In this document: positions 25,515 through 34,420 of the stretch, piece after piece
Position numbering within the stretch: the stretch's first letter is position 1
How the letters are laid out: the number at the start of each line of letters is the position of its first letter
Notes under the pieces: generated by a model
Told to the model about the DNA's origin: nothing
Seen by the model: the letters and a program-made list of their open reading frames with translations, nothing else
The model's database searches: none
Program-made: the position numbers and the translations under genes
From: Streptomyces uncialis
Lineage (GTDB): Bacteria > Actinomycetota > Actinomycetes > Streptomycetales > Streptomycetaceae
Direction: 5' to 3'
Length of the DNA stretch: 64,000 nt
Assembly (NCBI RefSeq): GCF_036250755.1
Contig: NZ_CP109583.1
Coordinates: forward strand, 5,929,501 to 5,993,500

Positions 25515-26858
25515 TCAGTCCGCCGTCGTCCGGCCCGGCAGCTCCACCTTCGCGCCGAGGTCGTTGAGCTTGGCCATGAAGTTCTCGTAACCCCGGTTGA
25601 TCAGCTCGATCCCGTGCACCCGGGACGTGCCCTGCGCGGCGAGCGCGGCGATCAGGTACGAGAAACCGCCCCGCAGGTCCGGGATGACGAGATCCGCGCC
25701 CTGGAGCCGGGTGGGCCCCGACACGACCGCCGAGTGCAGGAAGTTGCGCTGCCCGAACCGGCAGTCGGAACCGCCCAGGCACTCCCGGTACAGCTGGATG
25801 TGCGCACCCATCTGGTTGAGCGCCGAGGTGAAACCGAGCCGCGACTCGTACACCGTCTCGTGGATGATCGACAGACCCGTCGCCTGGGTCAGCGCGACCA
25901 CCAGCGGCTGCTGCCAGTCCGTCTGGAAACCGGGGTGCACATCGGTCTCCAGCGCGATGGCGTCGAGCGTGCCGCCCGGGTGCCAGAACCGGATGCCCTC
26001 GTCATCGATCTCGAAGGCACCGCCCACCTTCCGGTAGGTGTTCAGGAACGTCATCATGGACCGCTGCTGCGCGCCCTTGACATAGACGTTCCCCTCCGTG
26101 GCCAGCGCGGCGGACGCCCAGGAGGCGGCCTCCAGCCGGTCCGAGAGGGCCGCGTGGTTGTATCCGCCGAGCTCGTCCACACCGGTGACACGGATCGTGC
26201 GGTCCGTGTCCATGGCGATGATCGCGCCCATCTTCTGGAGCACGCAGATCAGGTCCTCGATCTCCGGCTCCACGGCCGCGTTCGAGAGCTCCGTGACGCC
26301 CTCGGCGAGCACCGCCGTCAGCAGCACCTGCTCGGTGGCGCCCACGGACGGGTACGGCAGCCGGATCTTGGTGCCGCGCAGCCGCTGCGGGGCCTCCAGG
26401 TACTGGCCGTCGTCCCGCTTCTCGATCCGCGCGCCGAACTGGCGCAGCACGTCGAAGTGGAAGTCGATGGGGCGGCCACCGATGTCGCAGCCGCCGAGAC
26501 CGGGGATGAACGCGTGGCCCAGCCGGTGCAGCAGCGGGCCGCAGAACAGGATGGGGATGCGCGACGAACCCGCGTGGGCGTCGATGTCGGCGACGTTCGC
26601 GCTCTCCACATGGGTCGGGTCGAGGACCAGTTCGCCCGGTTCCTCACCGGGGCGGACCGTCACGCCGTGGAGCTGGAGCAGACCGCGGACGACCCTGACA
26701 TCACGGATGTCCGGAACGTTGCGCAGTCTGCTGGGGCCGCTGCCGAGCAGCGCGGCGACCATGGCCTTCGGCACGAGGTTCTTCGCGCCGCGGACACGGA
26801 TCTCGCCCTCCAGCGGGGTTCCGCCATGGACAAGCAGGACATCGTCGGTGACGGTCAT
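25515..26858 (-). CDS. murA: UDP-N-acetylglucosamine 1-carboxyvinyltransferase
   Basis: 447-residue EPSP synthase-fold enzyme that transfers enolpyruvate from PEP to UDP-GlcNAc, the first committed step of peptidoglycan synthesis. The substrate-binding pair K26-N27 (RGAKNLVPK) and the catalytic-loop cysteine C124 in GGCDIGGRPID are present, so fosfomycin sensitivity is expected at this residue. The late GGFSYLIAALAAQG segment is also typical. It is encoded convergently with hupA. On the minus strand a TACGCT box lies about 35 bp before the start. Confidence 0.95.
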   Translation of the reverse strand: MTVTDDVLLVHGGTPLEGEIRVRGAKNLVPKAMVAALLGSGPSRLRNVPDIRDVRVVRGLLQLHGVTVRPGEEPGELVLDPTHVESANVADIDAHAGSSRIPILFCGPLLHRLGHAFIPGLGGCDIGGRPIDFHFDVLRQFGARIEKRDDGQYLEAPQRLRGTKIRLPYPSVGATEQVLLTAVLAEGVTELSNAAVEPEIEDLICVLQKMGAIIAMDTDRTIRVTGVDELGGYNHAALSDRLEAASWASAALATEGNVYVKGAQQRSMMTFLNTYRKVGGAFEIDDEGIRFWHPGGTLDAIALETDVHPGFQTDWQQPLVVALTQATGLSIIHETVYESRLGFTSALNQMGAHIQLYRECLGGSDCRFGQRNFLHSAVVSGPTRLQGADLVIPDLRGGFSYLIAALAAQGTSRVHGIELINRGYENFMAKLNDLGAKVELPGRTTAD

Positions 26859-27172
26859 GTATCTCGCGTTCCGGGTGAGACGGGCAGGGGGCCGAGCAGC
26901 AAGCGTAATGGCCGTGTACCCCCCTTCTGTAAGCCCATGGGGGGTCCAAGGGCGTCATGACTTGGCCACAACACGGAACGCTCACCACCGGCCACCCCCC
27001 GTGACCTTCCGGAGGTCGCGCGCCCGGCCGCCGCGGCGCCCCCCGGGCCGCTTCCGGCCGGGTACGGGACGGCCGCCCGTGCCGCGTCCACCTGGCTACG
27101 GGGTGTGCGCGCCGGCCCATGTTCACCCGGGTACGGGAGTTGGCTCCCCGTGTACGGGGAAGATGCGGGATC
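26859..27172. other. Divergent promoter region murA / YqgE gene
   Basis: About 310 bp without a gene. On the minus side TTACAG and TACGCT with a 19-base spacer may form the murA promoter. On the plus side a palindrome CCCCGT-GT-ACGGGG (27146-27159) lies 13 bp before the YqgE start and could be an operator or leader hairpin. Confidence 0.4.
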
Positions 27173-27754
27173 ATGTCATCCATGACCGAGGTGTCCTCGC
27201 TCACAGGGCGGTTGCTCGTGGCCACGCCCGCCCTGGCGGACCCGAACTTCGACCGCGCGGTGGTGCTGCTCCTCGACCACGACGAGGAGGGCTCGCTCGG
27301 CGTGGTCCTCAACCGGCCCACGCCCGTGGGCGTCGGCGACATCCTGGAGGGCTGGGGCGAGCTGGCCGGTGAGCCGGGCGTCGTCTTCCAGGGCGGTCCC
27401 GTCTCCCTCGACTCCGCGCTCGGTGTCGCCGTCATCCCCGGCGGCGCCTCGGCGGAGCGGGCGCCGCTCGGCTGGCGGCGGGTGCACGGCGCGATCGGCC
27501 TGGTCGATCTGGAGGCCCCGCCCGAGCTGCTGGCCGCGGCGCTGGGCTCGCTGCGGATCTTCGCCGGGTACGCGGGCTGGGGACCGGGCCAGCTGGAGGC
27601 CGAACTGGGCGACGGCGCCTGGTACGTGGTCGAGTCGGAACCGGGGGACGTCTCCTCGCCGGTCCCGGAGCGGCTGTGGCGCGAGGTGCTGCGCCGCCAG
27701 CGCGGTGAGCTGGCGATGGTGGCGACATACCCGGACGATCCGTCGCTGAACTGA
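27173..27754 (+). CDS. YqgE/AlgH family protein
   Basis: About 193 residues of the UPF0301 family. Typical stretches are LTGRLLVATPALADPNFDRAVVLLLDHDEEGSLGVVLNRPT (read in parts), VFQGGPV, and FAGYAGWGPGQLEAEL. Its biochemical role is unknown; no catalytic motif is established for the family. A start at 27182 (MTEVSS) would give 190 residues and is equally plausible. It precedes the DUF3039 gene, an order I remember from other streptomycetes. Confidence 0.88.
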   Translation: MSSMTEVSSLTGRLLVATPALADPNFDRAVVLLLDHDEEGSLGVVLNRPTPVGVGDILEGWGELAGEPGVVFQGGPVSLDSALGVAVIPGGASAERAPLGWRRVHGAIGLVDLEAPPELLAAALGSLRIFAGYAGWGPGQLEAELGDGAWYVVESEPGDVSSPVPERLWREVLRRQRGELAMVATYPDDPSLN

Positions 27755-27839
27755 CGGTGCCCGCCCGCCGGCCACCGCCCGGCCGGTGACCGGCGGGCGG
27801 GGGATCGGAAGGCCGCGCGCTTCAGTACCCTTGGCTGCT

Positions 27840-28136
27840 ATGAGCACTCTTGAGCCCGAGCCCGAGCGCGGGACTGGTACGGGAACCCTCGTCGAGCCGA
27901 CGCCGCGGACTTCGCACGGTGACGGTGATCACGAGCGCTTCGCCCACTACGTCCAGAAGGACAAGATCATGGCGAGCGCGCTCGACGGCACGCCCGTCGT
28001 CGCGCTCTGCGGCAAGGTGTGGGTGCCGGGCCGCGACCCGAAGAAGTACCCGGTGTGCCCGATGTGCAAGGAGATCTACGAGTCCATGGGCATCGGCGGC
28101 GGCAAGAACGACAAGAACGGCAAGGACAAGAAGTAG
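27840..28136 (+). CDS. DUF3039 family protein
   Basis: 98 residues. The conserved half contains HYVQKDKIMASALDGTPVVALCGKVW and CPMCKEIYESM, with three Cys that could bind zinc. The C-terminus is Lys/Gly-rich. Function is unknown; the family is limited to actinobacteria. A TACCCT box (27826-27831) eight bases before the ATG and no ribosome binding site indicate a leaderless mRNA. Confidence 0.88.
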   Translation: MSTLEPEPERGTGTGTLVEPTPRTSHGDGDHERFAHYVQKDKIMASALDGTPVVALCGKVWVPGRDPKKYPVCPMCKEIYESMGIGGGKNDKNGKDKK

Positions 28137-28141
28137 CCCCG

Positions 28142-28161
28142 GCGCCCCCTCGCGGGGGCGC
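28142..28161 (+). terminator. Hairpin terminator after the DUF3039 gene
   Basis: Eight-base stem GCGCCCCC / GGGGGCGC, loop TCGC, followed by GTTTCC, a few bases after the stop codon. Confidence 0.7.
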
Positions 28162-28314
28162 GTTTCCGCCCCGTCCCCCGGGCGGGACCGCGGGCGTGGG
28201 GCCGACGGGCCCCGGGGGCGACCACCGCGCACAGGTGGCCGCCCCCGGGGCCCGTCGGTCTGTCCGGAACCCGGCACCGCGCCTTCGCGGGCGCGGGGGA
28301 ACCCCGTCCCGGAC

Positions 28315-28560
28315 CTGAGCCCTTGCGTTCGCCCTGAGCCCTTGCGTTCGCCCTGAGCCCTCGCGTTCGCCCTGAGCCCGTGCGCTCGCCCTGGGTCCGC
28401 GCCGCCCTGGGCGTTGCGTTCGCCGTGAACCCGCGCTGTCCCGGGGCCTGCGCCGCCGGGACCGCACCGCCTTGGGCCTTGCGTTCGCCCCGGACCTTGC
28501 GTTCGCCCCGGACCCGCGCCGCCCCGGACCCGCGCCGCCCCGGACCCGCGTCTGCCTGTC
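28315..28560. repeat. 19-bp tandem repeats, decaying downstream
   Basis: Four consecutive 19-bp units based on CTGAGCCCTTGCGTTCGCC (28315-28390) with one to three changes in the later ones. Degenerate copies and CCGGACCCGCGCCGCC repeats continue to about 28560. No gene is present in the gap from 28162 to the operator at 28690. Confidence 0.75.
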
Positions 28561-28689
28561 CTGAAACCCGCACTGTCCGGTTCTAAACCCGCGTGGTCCG
28601 CCCTTTACCTGCGGTGGTCCAGACCTATCGGTCGACAAACCCCGGCAAATCACCTTCGCCGTTGCGCGGGATGCTTTCTTCGGTCACGG

Positions 28690-28705
28690 ACTGGTTGAGA
28701 CCACT
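28690..28705. promoter_or_regulatory. DasR-type operator (dre)
   Basis: ACTGGTTGAGACCACT matches 14 of 16 positions of the dre consensus A(C/G)TGGTCTAGACCA(C/G)T. It touches the -35 of the promoter for the aminosugar transporter genes, so the GntR-family repressor DasR would block transcription until glucosamine-6-phosphate or a related ligand releases it. Confidence 0.8.
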
Positions 28706-28733
28706 TGTCGGACCCCTGATGTCCCCTTAGCCT
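28705..28733 (+). promoter_or_regulatory. Promoter of the aminosugar ABC operon
   Basis: TTGTCG (28705-28710), 17-base spacer, TAGCCT (28728-28733). The -35 overlaps the dre by one base. Predicted start near 28740 gives a leader of about 60 nt. Confidence 0.6.
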
Positions 28734-28760
28734 CCGTCATGTTGTGCACCGCGAAACACC

Positions 28761-28779
28761 CGTTGCGCATATTGCAACG
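28761..28779. promoter_or_regulatory. Second operator-like inverted repeat
   Basis: CGTTGC-GCATATT-GCAACG, perfect six-base arms around an A/T-rich centre, just downstream of the promoter and before the ribosome binding site. The form suggests a LacI- or ROK-type repressor site, a second control layer over the transporter genes. Confidence 0.5.
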
Positions 28780-28798
28780 TGACTCGGAGGATCGCTCG

Positions 28799-30154
28799 AT
28801 GAAGGTCTCACTGAAGTTCGTGCACCGGGCGACGCCCACCACGCCCCGCAGCTCCACCTCCCACGCCCGCCGCGCGGCCGTCGCCGCGCTGCTCGTGGCC
28901 GGTCTGACGGCGACGGCCTGCGCTCCGCAGACCTCCGACAGCGGTTCCGACAAGGACGAGAAGACCGGCACGCTGCGGGTCTGGCTCTTCCAGGAGGTCA
29001 ACAACAAGCCGAAGCAGGAGGTCGTCGACCGCGCGGTGGCCGACTTCAAGAAGGCCAACGACGGCGCCGACGTCAAGGTCGAGTACATCCCGGTGGAGAC
29101 CCGCGCCGAGAAGATCAAGGCCGCGTTCAACGACCCCAAGAGCGCCCCCGACATCATCGAGTACGGCAACACCGACACCGCCGGCTATGTGAAGGACGGC
29201 GGACTCGCCGACATCACGAAGGAGTTCGGCGAGTGGACCGAGTCCAAGGACACCGACCCCACCGCCCGTGAGTCGGTCACCGTCGACGGCAAGGTGTACG
29301 GCGCCCCCTACTTCGTCGGTGTGCGCGCCCTCTACTACCGCACCGACATCTTCAAGGACCTCGGCCTCGACGTCCCGAAGACCCAGGCCGAGCTCATCAG
29401 CACCGCCAAGAAGATCCGCGCGGAGAAGCCCGAGCTGTACGGTCTCGCGGTCGGCGGCGCCTACACCTACGGCGCGATGCCCTTCCTCTGGTCCCACGAC
29501 GGCAACATCGCCACCGAGTCCGGCGGCACGTACCGCTCGGCCATCGACAGCGCCGCCGCCCAGAAGGGCATCAAGGCGTACACCTCGCTCTTCGGCGACG
29601 ACAACTGTCCGGCCTCCAAGTGCGCGGGCATGGGCGGCAACGACACCGTCACCGCCTTCGCGTCCGGCAAGGCCGGTATGGCGATAGGCGGCGACTTCAG
29701 CCACGCCGCCGTCGAGGCGGGCAAGGTCAAGGGCAACTACGCCGTCGTCCCGCTGCCGGGCGTCAAGGAGGGCGACATCGCCCCCGCCTTCGCGGGCGGC
29801 AACAACGTCGGCGTCCTCAAGAGCACCCCGCGCCGCACCCTGGCCGTGGAGCTGATGAAGGAGCTCGCGGACAAGAAGACGCAGGGCGAACTCTTCGACG
29901 CGATGGGCTTCCTGCCCACCTACACCGACGTCCGTGAGGACGCCGCGAAGAACAAGCCCTTCATCAAGCCGTTCATCGACACCCTCGCCTCGGGCGCCAA
30001 GTTCGTCCCCGCCTCGCCCGCCTGGGGCCAGATCGACGCCTCGCTGGTGCTGCCGACGATGTTCCAGGAGGTCGTCAGCGGCCGCAAGGACGTCGCCGCC
30101 GCCGCCAAGGACGCGGCGAAGAAGATGGACGACGCCTTCGGTACCGCGGGCTGA
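28799..30154 (+). CDS. Sugar ABC transporter substrate-binding lipoprotein
   Basis: 451-residue family 1 solute-binding protein. A signal peptide ends in a lipobox-like LTATAC, giving lipidated Cys. The mature part has the usual fold, with GTLRVWLFQEVNNKPKQE at the start and GGDFSHAAVEAG later. The ATG at 28799 has GGAGG eight bases upstream; the frame is open further up but lacks a better start. With the dre site and the downstream GH20 enzyme, chito-oligosaccharide or N,N'-diacetylchitobiose is the likely ligand, in the manner of DasA. No ATPase gene is adjacent, so a shared MsiK-type ATPase is expected. Confidence 0.9.
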   Translation: MKVSLKFVHRATPTTPRSSTSHARRAAVAALLVAGLTATACAPQTSDSGSDKDEKTGTLRVWLFQEVNNKPKQEVVDRAVADFKKANDGADVKVEYIPVETRAEKIKAAFNDPKSAPDIIEYGNTDTAGYVKDGGLADITKEFGEWTESKDTDPTARESVTVDGKVYGAPYFVGVRALYYRTDIFKDLGLDVPKTQAELISTAKKIRAEKPELYGLAVGGAYTYGAMPFLWSHDGNIATESGGTYRSAIDSAAAQKGIKAYTSLFGDDNCPASKCAGMGGNDTVTAFASGKAGMAIGGDFSHAAVEAGKVKGNYAVVPLPGVKEGDIAPAFAGGNNVGVLKSTPRRTLAVELMKELADKKTQGELFDAMGFLPTYTDVREDAAKNKPFIKPFIDTLASGAKFVPASPAWGQIDASLVLPTMFQEVVSGRKDVAAAAKDAAKKMDDAFGTAG

Positions 30155-30170
30155 ACCGGACCGCCGACCG

Positions 30171-31157
30171 ATGACGCACGACATCACACTCAGCAAGCCC
30201 GACGGGCCCACCGCGGCGGGGCGCGGGCCCGGCGGGTCCGCGCCGGGCCCCCGCCGGGTCCGCAAGCGGCCCCCCGGGCGCCGCGGTCCGGCCTGGACCC
30301 CCTGGCTCTACCTCGCGCCCGCCCTGGTCGTCCTGGCCGCACTGCTCGCCTACCCCATCTACCAGCTCGGCCTGATCTCCTTCCTGGAGTACACCCAGGC
30401 CCAGGTCAGCGGTGGTGAACCCACCACCTTCAAAGGCTTCGGCAACTACGCGGAGCTCTTCCGCGACGAGCAGTTCTGGCAGGTCCTGACCGCCACGGTC
30501 GTCTTCGCCGCCGCCTGTGTGATCTCCACCCTCGCCGTCGGCTGCGCGCTCGCCGTCCTGCTGACCCGTATCCGCGCGGTGCCGAGGCTCATCCTGATGA
30601 TGGCCTCGCTCGGCGCCTGGGCGACCCCCGCGATCACCGGCTCCACGGTGTGGATGTTCCTCTTCGACCAGGACTTCGGCCCCGTCAACAAACTCCTCGG
30701 GCTGGGCGACCACTCCTGGACCTACGACCGGTACAGCGCCTTCGCGCTCGTCCTGTTCGAAGTGGTCTGGTGCTCGTTCCCGTTCGTGATGGTCACCGTG
30801 TACGCGGGAATCCGCGCGGTGCCCAGCGAGGTCCTGGAGGCGGCGTCCCTGGACGGCGCCTCGCAGTGGCGGATCTGGCGGTCGGTGCTCGCGCCGATGC
30901 TGCGCCCGATCCTGGTGGTCGTCACCATCCAGTCCATCATCTGGGACTTCAAGGTCTTCACCCAGATCTATGTGATGACGGGCGGCGGCGGTATCGCCGG
31001 CCAGAACCTCGTCCTCAATGTGTACGCGTATCAAAAGGCGTTCGCGTCCTCGCAGTACAGCCTGGGTGCCGCCATCGGCATCGTCATGCTGCTGATCCTG
31101 CTCGCGGTCACGCTCGTCTATCTGCGGCTGCTGCGGCGGCAGGGGGAGGAACTGTGA
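30171..31157 (+). CDS. Sugar ABC transporter permease (MalF type)
   Basis: 328 residues with six predicted helices after a Pro/Arg-rich cytoplasmic N-terminus. The EAA loop that docks the ATPase reads EVLEAASLDGASQWRIWRSV. It starts 17 bp after the binding-protein stop. It forms the membrane channel with the next gene product. Confidence 0.92.
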   Translation: MTHDITLSKPDGPTAAGRGPGGSAPGPRRVRKRPPGRRGPAWTPWLYLAPALVVLAALLAYPIYQLGLISFLEYTQAQVSGGEPTTFKGFGNYAELFRDEQFWQVLTATVVFAAACVISTLAVGCALAVLLTRIRAVPRLILMMASLGAWATPAITGSTVWMFLFDQDFGPVNKLLGLGDHSWTYDRYSAFALVLFEVVWCSFPFVMVTVYAGIRAVPSEVLEAASLDGASQWRIWRSVLAPMLRPILVVVTIQSIIWDFKVFTQIYVMTGGGGIAGQNLVLNVYAYQKAFASSQYSLGAAIGIVMLLILLAVTLVYLRLLRRQGEEL

Positions 31158-32071
31158 GCGGGACGGCGGTGCACGGAGGCGGTCCCAGCACGGACGGCAC
31201 GAAAGGCGCGGGACGCGCCGCGGGGACCTCGCGCCTCGGCGGACTGGTCCGCAGGCCGTGGCGGCTGGCGGCGGAACTCGCCGCGCTCGTGATCGCCGTG
31301 GTGGTCGCGTTCCCGCTCTACTGGATGGTGCTCTCCGCGTTCAAGCCCGCCGGGGAGATCGAGTCCACGAATCCCCGGCCCTGGACGCTGAGCCCGTCGC
31401 TGGACTCCTTCCGGCGGCTGTTCCAGCAGGAGGAATTCGGCCGCTACTTCCTCAACAGTGTGGTCGTCGCGGTATCCGTGGTGCTCATTTCCTCGGTCAT
31501 CGCATTCCTGGCGGCGACCGCCGTCACACGGTTCAAGTTCAAGTTCCGCACCACGCTGCTCATCATGTTCCTCATCGCCCAGATGGTGCCGATGGAGGCC
31601 CTCGCCATTCCGCTGTTCTTCCAGATGCGGGACCTCGGCCAGCTGAACACCCTGGGTGCCCTGATCCTGCCGCACATCGCCTTCTCGCTGCCGTTCGCGA
31701 TCTGGATGCTCAGAGGATTCGTGAAGGCCGTACCGGAAGCCCTGGAGGAGGCCGCCGCACTCGACGGGGCGAGCCGCACCCGATTCCTCTGGCAGATCCT
31801 CTTCCCGCTGGTCTTCCCGGGACTCGTGGCGACGAGTGTGTTCTCGTTCATCTCCGCGTGGAACGACTTCCTCTTCGCCAAGTCCTTCATCATCAGCGAC
31901 ACTTCGCAATCCACGCTGCCGATGGCCCTGCTCGTCTTCTTCAAACCGGACGAGAACGACTGGGGCGGAATCATGGCGGCCTCTACAGTGATGACCATTC
32001 CGGTACTGATCTTCTTCGTCCTGGTGCAGCGCCGCCTGGTGTCCGGGCTCGGCGGCGCGGTCAAGGACTGA
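31154..32071 (+). CDS. Sugar ABC transporter permease (MalG type)
   Basis: 305 residues with six helices. The EAA loop is EALEEAAALDGASRTRFLWQ, and WMVLSAFKPAGEI near the first helix is typical of the MalG partner. The GTG overlaps the preceding stop (GTGA), ensuring equal production of both permeases. Confidence 0.92.
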   Translation: MSGTAVHGGGPSTDGTKGAGRAAGTSRLGGLVRRPWRLAAELAALVIAVVVAFPLYWMVLSAFKPAGEIESTNPRPWTLSPSLDSFRRLFQQEEFGRYFLNSVVVAVSVVLISSVIAFLAATAVTRFKFKFRTTLLIMFLIAQMVPMEALAIPLFFQMRDLGQLNTLGALILPHIAFSLPFAIWMLRGFVKAVPEALEEAAALDGASRTRFLWQILFPLVFPGLVATSVFSFISAWNDFLFAKSFIISDTSQSTLPMALLVFFKPDENDWGGIMAASTVMTIPVLIFFVLVQRRLVSGLGGAVKD

Positions 32072-32232
32072 CAGGACCGAGGCCGCCGGGAAGGCCGCCG
32101 GAAGGCCGACGCGAAGGTCCCGCCGCCCCGGCGGGACCGCACACGAGACGGGCCCCTCGGGGGCACCGGAAGGGACTGACGCCGCTGTGACGGCCGGGAC
32201 GGACCACCAATGACACGAGTGACGCGAGTGAC

Positions 32233-34023
32233 ATGACTGGCACCACGACGGACGACCACGACGGACACGACGGACACGGGACGGGTGACGAGATGACGGG
32301 TGACACAGTGACGGACACGAGCGGGACCGGGGCCGGGGCCGCCGGGAGCGCCGCGCCGGACGGGGCGCTGCTGCCCGCGCCGCTGCGGCTGGAGCGCACG
32401 GGCGAGGTCCCCGTGGCCCTGCACGACGGCACCCTGCTGGTGACCGGACCCGGTACGGAGGGGGTCGCCCGCTGGCTGCGCGCCCACCTGGGAGCCGCCA
32501 CCGGACTGCCCCTCGGCGAGGCCCCCGCGGACTCCACCGCCCCGGTCGCGGACCCCTCGGCGCCGGACCGGCTGGACCGGCTGGCCCTGGCCGTCGACCC
32601 CGGACTGCCCCGGGAGGGCTACCGGCTCACCGTGGCCGCCCCGGCGGCCCGGATCGAGGGCGGCAGCGCCGCCGGTGTCTTCTACGGCGCCCAGAGCCTG
32701 CGTCAGCTGCTCGGCGCCGACGCCTACCGCCGCGCGCCCCTGGACCGCGACCGGACCTGGACGCTGCCCCGGCTCACCGTCGAGGACGCGCCGCGCTTCG
32801 GCTGGCGCGGCATGATGCTCGACGTGTCACGCCACTTCACCCCGAAGGACGGGGTGCTCCGCCATCTCGACCTGCTGGCCGCGCACAAGCTGAACGTCTT
32901 CCATTTCCATCTCACCGACGACCAGGGCTGGCGCGTCGAGATCAAGCGCTACCCGAAGCTCACCCAGGACGGCGCCTGGCGCTCCCGCACCAAATGGGGC
33001 CACCGGGCGTCCCCGCTGTGGGACGACAAGCCCCATGGTGGCTTCTACACCCAGGAAGACATCCGGGAGATCGTGGCCTACGCGGCCGAACGCCATATCC
33101 GTGTCATCCCGGAGATCGACGTACCCGGGCACTCGCAGGCCGCCATCACCGCGTACCCGGAACTCGGCAACACCGATGTCGTGGACACGGCCTCCCTCTC
33201 CGTCTGGGACAACTGGGGCGTCAGTCCCAACGTACTCGCCCCCACCGACAACACCCTCCGCTTCTTCGAGGGTGTGCTGGAGGAAGTCCTCGAACTCTTC
33301 CCCGCGGACCACACGCCGTTCATCCACATGGGCGGCGACGAGTGCCCCAAGGACCAGTGGAAGGAGTCCCCGGCGGCGCAGGCCCGCATCAAGGAACTCG
33401 GCCTGAGGGACGAGGACGAACTCCAGTCCTGGTTCATCCGGCACTTCGACACCTGGCTCTCCGCGCGCGGACGCCGTCTCATCGGCTGGGACGAGATCCT
33501 GGAAGGCGGTCTCGCGCCCGGCGCGGTGGTCTCCTCCTGGCGCGGCTACGGCGGCGGCATCACGGCCGCGCGCGCGGGCCACGACGTCATCATGTGCCCG
33601 GAGCAGCAGGTGTACCTGGACCACCGGCAGAGCGGCGGCGCCGACGAGCCGGTCCCGATCGGGTTCGTGCGCACCCTGGAGGACGTGTACCGCTTCGAGC
33701 CGGTGCCGCCGGAGCTCACCCCCGAGGAGGCCCGTCATGTGCTGGGCACCCAGGCCAATGTGTGGACCGAGGTGATGGAGGGCCCCGCGCGCGTGGACTA
33801 CCAGGTCTACCCGCGGCTGGCCGCGTTCGCCGAGGTCGCCTGGAGCGCGCTGCCCGCCTCCGCCGACCGGGACTTCGACGGCTTCGAGGCACGGATGACC
33901 GAGCACTACCGGCGGCTCGACGCCCTCGGCGTCCAGTACCGGCCGCCCACGGGCCCGCTGCCCTGGCAGCGGCGTCCCGGGCTGCTGGGCCGCCCGATCG
34001 ACGGCGCCCCGCCGAACGTCTGA
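32233..34023 (+). CDS. GH20 beta-N-acetylhexosaminidase
   Basis: 596 residues. An N-terminal GH20b domain precedes the catalytic barrel (from about FGWRGMMLDVSRHF). The catalytic pair D369-E370 sits in HMGGDECPKDQW, and DVPGHSQAAI and the late WTEVMEG stretch fit. The enzyme removes terminal GlcNAc from chitin oligomers by substrate-assisted catalysis. No signal peptide is seen, so it may act on imported sugar inside the cell. Start is uncertain: 32293 is an alternative without the Asp/His-rich opening. It follows the transporter genes by 161 bp and is likely part of the same regulon. Confidence 0.9.
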   Translation: MTGTTTDDHDGHDGHGTGDEMTGDTVTDTSGTGAGAAGSAAPDGALLPAPLRLERTGEVPVALHDGTLLVTGPGTEGVARWLRAHLGAATGLPLGEAPADSTAPVADPSAPDRLDRLALAVDPGLPREGYRLTVAAPAARIEGGSAAGVFYGAQSLRQLLGADAYRRAPLDRDRTWTLPRLTVEDAPRFGWRGMMLDVSRHFTPKDGVLRHLDLLAAHKLNVFHFHLTDDQGWRVEIKRYPKLTQDGAWRSRTKWGHRASPLWDDKPHGGFYTQEDIREIVAYAAERHIRVIPEIDVPGHSQAAITAYPELGNTDVVDTASLSVWDNWGVSPNVLAPTDNTLRFFEGVLEEVLELFPADHTPFIHMGGDECPKDQWKESPAAQARIKELGLRDEDELQSWFIRHFDTWLSARGRRLIGWDEILEGGLAPGAVVSSWRGYGGGITAARAGHDVIMCPEQQVYLDHRQSGGADEPVPIGFVRTLEDVYRFEPVPPELTPEEARHVLGTQANVWTEVMEGPARVDYQVYPRLAAFAEVAWSALPASADRDFDGFEARMTEHYRRLDALGVQYRPPTGPLPWQRRPGLLGRPIDGAPPNV

Positions 34024-34065
34024 CCCCGTGGGACGGACGCACCCTCCGCCCGTCCCGCCCCCTCC

Positions 34066-34099
34066 GGGCCCGTCCGCGCGCACCACCGCGGACGGGCCC
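34066..34099 (+). terminator. Strong terminator after the hexosaminidase gene
   Basis: Perfect 13-bp stem GGGCCCGTCCGCG / CGCGGACGGGCCC with an 8-base loop, 42 bp after the stop codon. Confidence 0.8.
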
Positions 34100-34420
34100 G
34101 CCCGTGTGCCCGGACACCGCCGCGAGCGGTGCGGGTCCGTCCGCCGCGAGCCGCGTCGGTCCGCGCGAGGCGAGCTGTGCCGGTCCGTCGCGAAGCGAGG
34201 GAAAAGTCGTACAACGGACACCGAAAGAGTGGCAATTCCTGCGCACCGCCAAGGGCGGTACGAAGCGGACCATCCCTGCTAAGCGGGGGCGAACACCGCC
34301 TGACGGACCCCCGCGCCTGCCCCCGGCGAAGATGTGCCAGAGTTGCCACGTCCGGCCTGTGAGCACGTACCGTACGGCCCACAGGACGACCAGGTGGGAC
34401 AGCGGGAAGGGGCAGCCGGT
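34100..34420. other. Promoter region of the molybdenum hydroxylase operon
   Basis: No gene-like frame. TTGCCA (34343-34348) and TACCGT (34368-34373) could form a promoter, though the 19-base spacer is long. Inverted repeat CCTGTG (34356-34361) / CACAGG (34380-34385) brackets the -10 and may bind a regulator. GGGAAGGGG before 34421 is the ribosome binding site. Confidence 0.4.

Noticed and set aside
28739..28798. Upstream extension of the binding-protein gene (MLCTAKHPLRILQ start)
   Set aside because: It crosses the second operator-like repeat, and GGAGG eight bases before 28799 with a normal signal peptide favours the shorter form.
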